Positions 61,065 through 64,000 of a stretch of 64,000 bases of DNA are shown here, piece after piece (the first letter of the stretch is position 1; the number at the start of each line of letters is the position of its first letter). Below the pieces are notes generated by a model. The model made no database searches. It worked only from the letters and a program-made list of their open reading frames with translations, and had not been told where the DNA came from. Source of the stretch: Flavobacteriales bacterium (GTDB lineage Bacteria; Bacteroidota; Bacteroidia; Flavobacteriales; Schleiferiaceae). The DNA is taken from assembly GCA_017795025.1 (NCBI GenBank), contig CP051243.1, positions 3,310,897 to 3,374,896 of the forward strand, given 5' to 3'. A program made the position numbers and the translations under genes.

Positions 61065-61655
61065 ATGAATTTCCTAGCCCATTTGGCCCTAAGTGATGAT
61101 GATCCGGAGCTCCGCATCGGGAATGCTATAGCCGATTTTACCCGGCGCAAGTATTATGAGCGCTATCCATTAGGTGTTCAAAAAGGAATTGCCCTTCATC
61201 ATTTTATAGATGAGTATACCGACAGTCATCCGGTAGTGAAGGAAATGTTGGATCGCTGGCGACCCAAGCAAGGAAAGTACGCCGGAGTGGTTAATGATAT
61301 TGTGATGGATCATTTCTTAGCCCAGAGTTTTGAGGACTATCATCAGGCCGACTTAGGGGATTTTGCGCAGGAGGTATATGCTTTGTTTCGAAGCAATCAA
61401 AACCATCTGCCCGAAAGGGCGCAACAAACCTTTACCTGGATGGAGAAGGGTAATTGGTTATACAATTACCAGTTTAAGTCGGGTTTAGAGCGAAGCTTGT
61501 CGGGCATGTCGCGTCGAGCCCAAAATCAGAATCGCATGGCTCAGGCCGTTGATCAATTGCAAGGAGAGGAGGCGTTTTTTAAATCGCGCTTTGCGCTTTT
61601 TTATCCCCAATTGATGCAGGCTTGTGCCGATTGGCGGCCCGATACTTCCCCATAG
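61065..61655 (+). CDS. acpH: Acyl-carrier-protein phosphodiesterase (AcpH/DUF479)
   Basis: Removes the phosphopantetheine arm from ACP. It has 196 helical residues with MNFLAHLALSDDDPELRIGN, GIALHHFIDEYTDSHP (the metal-binding His-Asp part) and NDIVMDHFLAQ. It is a single gene, convergent with fumC, the two being separated by a hairpin. Confidence 0.92.
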   Translation: MNFLAHLALSDDDPELRIGNAIADFTRRKYYERYPLGVQKGIALHHFIDEYTDSHPVVKEMLDRWRPKQGKYAGVVNDIVMDHFLAQSFEDYHQADLGDFAQEVYALFRSNQNHLPERAQQTFTWMEKGNWLYNYQFKSGLERSLSGMSRRAQNQNRMAQAVDQLQGEEAFFKSRFALFYPQLMQACADWRPDTSP

Positions 61656-61660
61656 GGAAC

Positions 61661-61695
61661 AAAAAAAGGAGGCCACCTTTTAGATAGCCCCCTTT
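61661..61695 (-). terminator. Rho-independent terminator after fumC
   Basis: AAAGGAGGC (61665-61673) pairs with GCCCCCTTT (61687-61695) with one mismatch; on the minus strand seven T follow. Confidence 0.75.
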
Positions 61696-61722
61696 ATTGC
61701 AATTCCGTTTTCGGGTAGTGCT

Positions 61723-63123
61723 CTACTTTTTTAAGCTGCCTACCATTTCTTCGGGTTTAACCCAAGCGTCGAATTCTTCGGCACTTAAGAACCCTAAATT
61801 GATGGCTTCCTCCTTTAAGGTGGTGCCATTTTCATAAGCGGTTTTAGCAATCTTCGCCGCTTTTTCGTAGCCTATTTTGGTGTTAAGGGCGGTAACTAAC
61901 ATTAGCGAATTGTTTAGGTGGCGCTTAATCACTTCATGGTTAGGTTCTATACCTGCCGCGCAATGTTCATCAAAGCTAACACAGGCATCGCCAATTAAGC
62001 GGGCCGATTCTAATACCGCCTGGGCCATTACCGGTTTAAATACATTTAACTCGTAATGTCCATTAGAGCCGCCTACACTTACGGTAGTATCATTACCCAT
62101 AACGCGTGCAGCAACCATGGTCATGGCTTCCGCCTGAGTAGGATTTACTTTGCCTGGCATGATAGAGGAGCCGGGTTCATTAGCAGGGATCAAAATCTCC
62201 CCAATTCCAGCCCGTGGACCAGAGGCAAGTAAGCGAATGTCGTTGGCAATCTTCATTAAGGAAACGGCCATCTGCTTTAAAGCGCCATGAGTTTCCACCA
62301 AGGCATCATGTGCGGCTAAGGCTTCAAATTTATTCTCGGCACTGCGGAAAGGTAAACCGGTGAATTCCGCAATTTTTTGTGCTACTAATTCGGCATATCC
62401 TTCGGGGGTGTTAATACCCGTTCCTACTGCGGTGCCGCCAAGGGCTAGTTCCGAGAGGTGGTCTAAAGTGTTGTTTAAGGCCTTTAAGCCATGATCTAAT
62501 TGCGAAACATAGCCGCTAAATTCCTGGCCCAAGGTTAATGGGGTGGCATCCATCAAGTGGGTACGCCCAATTTTAACCACATCCTTAAAGGCTTCCGATT
62601 TTGCCGCCAGGGTATCGCGTAATTGTTTTACACCGGGAATAGTGGTTTCAACAATCATTTTGTAGGCCGCGATGTGCATCCCGGTAGGGAAGGTGTCGTT
62701 GGAGGACTGGCTTTTATTTACATCATCATTAGGGTGAATGAAGCGCTCTCCTTCCCCCAGTTTATTTCCAGCAATAACGTGGGCGCGGTTGGCTACCACT
62801 TCATTTACATTCATATTGCTTTGCGTTCCCGATCCGGTTTGCCACACTACTAATGGGAATTGGTCATCGAGGGAACCGCTTAAAATTTCGTCACAAACCT
62901 TGGAAATTAAGTCGCGCTTTTCATTAGATAAGGCCCCAAGTTCGGCATTGGTGTGTGCGGCCGCTTTCTTAAGATAGGCGAAACCGCGAACGATTTCGAT
63001 GGGCATGCTCGCTGCCGCTCCGATTTTAAAGTTATTACGACTGCGCTCGGTTTGGGCGCCCCAATATTTATCGGCCGGCACCTGAACTTCGCCCATGGTG
63101 TCCTTTTCGATACGATAATTCAT
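61723..63123 (-). CDS. fumC: Fumarate hydratase class II
   Basis: Hydrates fumarate to malate in the TCA cycle; an iron-free, oxygen-stable tetramer. It has 466 residues with [15 protein letters not shown], the substrate loop [13 protein letters not shown] and the signature [16 protein letters not shown]. It is complete, with a normal C-terminus. It lies 18 bases after a small membrane-protein gene on the same strand. Confidence 0.97.
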   Translation of the reverse strand: MNYRIEKDTMGEVQVPADKYWGAQTERSRNNFKIGAAASMPIEIVRGFAYLKKAAAHTNAELGALSNEKRDLISKVCDEILSGSLDDQFPLVVWQTGSGTQSNMNVNEVVANRAHVIAGNKLGEGERFIHPNDDVNKSQSSNDTFPTGMHIAAYKMIVETTIPGVKQLRDTLAAKSEAFKDVVKIGRTHLMDATPLTLGQEFSGYVSQLDHGLKALNNTLDHLSELALGGTAVGTGINTPEGYAELVAQKIAEFTGLPFRSAENKFEALAAHDALVETHGALKQMAVSLMKIANDIRLLASGPRAGIGEILIPANEPGSSIMPGKVNPTQAEAMTMVAARVMGNDTTVSVGGSNGHYELNVFKPVMAQAVLESARLIGDACVSFDEHCAAGIEPNHEVIKRHLNNSLMLVTALNTKIGYEKAAKIAKTAYENGTTLKEEAINLGFLSAEEFDAWVKPEEMVGSLKK

Positions 63124-63141
63124 ACTGTTTATTTTGAGAGT

Positions 63142-63453
63142 TTAATAGCTAATAAACCATGTGCCTAGTAAGAGGCTAAGCATCATTAATCCGACAAAAA
63201 TACCGAGGTAAAGGCCCTTGCCCCAATTTTTACCTAAAAAATAAAGTATCAAGTTGCCTAAACCTAAAACAAGGGCCAATACCTTAAAGCCTAATTTCCA
63301 GTTTAAGGATTGGTTTTCGGGCAGCTCCCATGATGCTTGCAAAGCCGAAAACAACTTTTGCCAAAAAGGCTCATTAAGCCCCCATTGACCGAGATAAAAG
63401 AAAAACAAAGCGCAAATGAGACTACTGAGGACTAAAAAGATTCGTAATGACAT
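63142..63453 (-). CDS. Small membrane protein, unknown function
   Basis: A 103-residue protein with a hydrophobic N-terminus (IFLVLSSLICALFFFYLGQ) and two more helices (VLALVLGLGNLILYFLG, LGIFVGLMMLSLLLGTW). I chose ATG at 63453; an upstream in-frame start at 63519 would run into the divergent gene. It precedes fumC by 18 bases and is probably in one transcript with it, without an evident functional link. Confidence 0.75.
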   Translation of the reverse strand: MSLRIFLVLSSLICALFFFYLGQWGLNEPFWQKLFSALQASWELPENQSLNWKLGFKVLALVLGLGNLILYFLGKNWGKGLYLGIFVGLMMLSLLLGTWFISY

Positions 63454-63493
63454 CAAAAATGGCTTTAGGGTTTTTACGAATTGAAATTTCGCG

Positions 63494-63501
63494 TATTTTA
63501 G
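63494..63501 (+). promoter_or_regulatory. Possible -7 element of the 63522 gene
   Basis: TATTTTAG, of the TAnnTTnG form, 20 bases before ATG at 63522. It favours that start over ATG at 63447. Confidence 0.35.
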
Positions 63502-63521
63502 CGGCCACAAATTTACCAAGG

Positions 63522-63698
63522 ATGTTTACCCAAGTACTCGGATTCTTTATCTTTTTGTTCATCTTTTTGATGGGATTCAGCATGTTGCTGTTTTTAGGAC
63601 TTTTTGTTGGTTACTGGTTAACCCTATTAGGCATTGAGTCTTTGTCGCCCAAATTGGCTTACAAAATGATTGGCCACAAAGAGGAAGAAGAAGCTTAA
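63522..63698 (+). CDS. Small membrane protein, unknown function
   Basis: A protein of 58 residues from ATG at 63522 (MFTQVLGFFIFLFIFLMG) with one or two helices and an acidic end (MIGHKEEEEA). In-frame ATGs at 63447 and 63459 would give up to 83 residues, but 63447 overlaps the start of the divergent gene. It is followed by a strong terminator, so it is a self-contained unit. No family was recognised. Confidence 0.65.
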   Translation: MFTQVLGFFIFLFIFLMGFSMLLFLGLFVGYWLTLLGIESLSPKLAYKMIGHKEEEEA

Positions 63699-63724
63699 TA
63701 AGCAGTACTTTACAATATAGAAAG

Positions 63725-63756
63725 AGCCGTTTCGAAACTTCGAGACGGCTTTTTTA
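63725..63756 (+). terminator. Rho-independent terminator after the 63522 gene
   Basis: AGCCGTTTCGA pairs with TCGAGACGGCT (one T-G) around a short loop, followed by seven T. Confidence 0.9.
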
Positions 63757-63810
63757 TTGGTCCTTTGCCAATAAAGTTGAGACCCTATCTTTAAAGCAAA
63801 TTTGAGATTT

Positions 63811-64000
63811 ATGATGAAGCGTATCCTCCTGCTTGTTCTAAGCGCTGTCTTCTTTGGCGCATGTAATTCGGCCCCTGAAAAGGAAAAGGTTGACCTAATG
63901 ATTTTTGCCGAGAGCATTTACCTTTCGGAGGGAAATAGTGCTGAAGCCCTGGTGATTAAAGATGGTTTGGTCCTGGATTATGGTCGACGCGATAGTATGG
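63811..64000 (+). CDS. Amidohydrolase-family lipoprotein (3' end outside window)
   Basis: Only the first 63 codons are present. ATG at 63811 or 63814 leads into a lipoprotein signal (ILLLVLSAVFFGAC, lipobox FGAC), then DLMIFAESIYLSEGNS and EALVIKDGLVLDYG, which is the N-terminal beta-sandwich opening of YtcJ-type amidohydrolases. The metal-binding TIM barrel would follow outside the window. The substrate cannot be told. Confidence 0.72.
   Translation, partial: MMKRILLLVLSAVFFGACNSAPEKEKVDLMIFAESIYLSEGNSAEALVIKDGLVLDYGRRDSM

Noticed and set aside
1-64000. CRISPR arrays, insertion sequences, phage genes, riboswitches and toxin-antitoxin pairs
   Set aside because: No regularly spaced repeats, transposase or integrase motifs, known aptamer patterns or small toxin-like gene pairs were seen on either strand by eye; faint or degenerate elements could have been missed.

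Overview
The window is a stretch of ordinary, densely packed chromosome from a member of the Bacteroidetes, most likely a marine flavobacterium-like lineage. Several independent signs agree: promoters of the TAnnTTTG type instead of TATAAT, almost no Shine-Dalgarno sequences, the gliding genes gldE and gldD next to ssb and mutY, type IX secretion (T9SS) C-terminal signals, a PorV/PorQ-family outer-membrane protein, TonB-dependent receptors, the tiny basic ribosomal protein THX, and RNase G downstream of an HU gene. No phage, transposon, CRISPR array, integron or plasmid gene was seen. No stretch of more than 300 bases lacks a gene; the longest are 45447-45676 (230 bases, promoter of the rplU operon at its right end) and 6084-6292 (209 bases, no clear content).

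Layout. 1-2830: the end of mutS and two tRNA genes (Gly-GCC, Leu-UAA), each with its own terminator. 2900-8015: signal transduction, with a beta-propeller sensor kinase, a lone receiver protein, two small membrane or secreted proteins and a convergent LuxR-type regulator. 8095-10640 (minus): folate cyclo-ligase, Kdo transferase and an outer-membrane protein. 10707-16263 (plus): a five-gene nucleotide-sugar operon (aminotransferase, UDP-glucose dehydrogenase, UDP-xylose synthase, GalE, RmlB). 16266-24402 (minus): a six-gene run starting with a TonB-dependent receptor and including a LytS/LytR-type two-component pair, an M16 protease and an SLC12-type cation-chloride transporter. 24601-31856 (minus): S9 peptidase, two related outer-membrane proteins, OmpA lipoprotein, RNase G, THX, a TPR protein and HU. 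31981-35690 (plus): mutY, ssb, gldE, gldD and a DUF2007 gene. 35680-41031 (minus): heme A synthase, a T9SS-exported kelch protein, a hemin-type TonB receptor and a small membrane protein. 42049-45446: two adjacent M16 proteases. 45677-50869 (plus): rplU, rpmA, serS, a lipoprotein, a TPR protein, DUF4286 and recX. 50877-58130 (minus): ChaN-like protein, T9SS-type amidase, a three-gene sulfur module (DsrE-like, DsrC/TusE-like, sulfide:quinone reductase-like), threonine aldolase, a membrane protein and PorV/PorQ. 58183-59155: pssA and purS. 59250-60926 (minus): three exported proteins, two with conserved cysteines, possibly for metal handling. 61065-63698: ACP phosphodiesterase, fumarase and two small membrane proteins. 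At 63811 an amidohydrolase lipoprotein starts and runs out of the window.

Most genes are housekeeping or cell-envelope functions. I found no convincing wholly new system. The parts most worth following are the sulfur module with a single-cysteine DsrC and an inverted repeat upstream; the TonB-receptor/LytTR operon with a direct repeat upstream; a metal-regulator-like palindrome before the hemin-type receptor; the catalytic/non-catalytic M16 pair with an added C-terminal domain; the cysteine-motif locus at 59250-60926; an uncatalogued 54-residue exported peptide at 6691; and several predicted near-leaderless transcripts.
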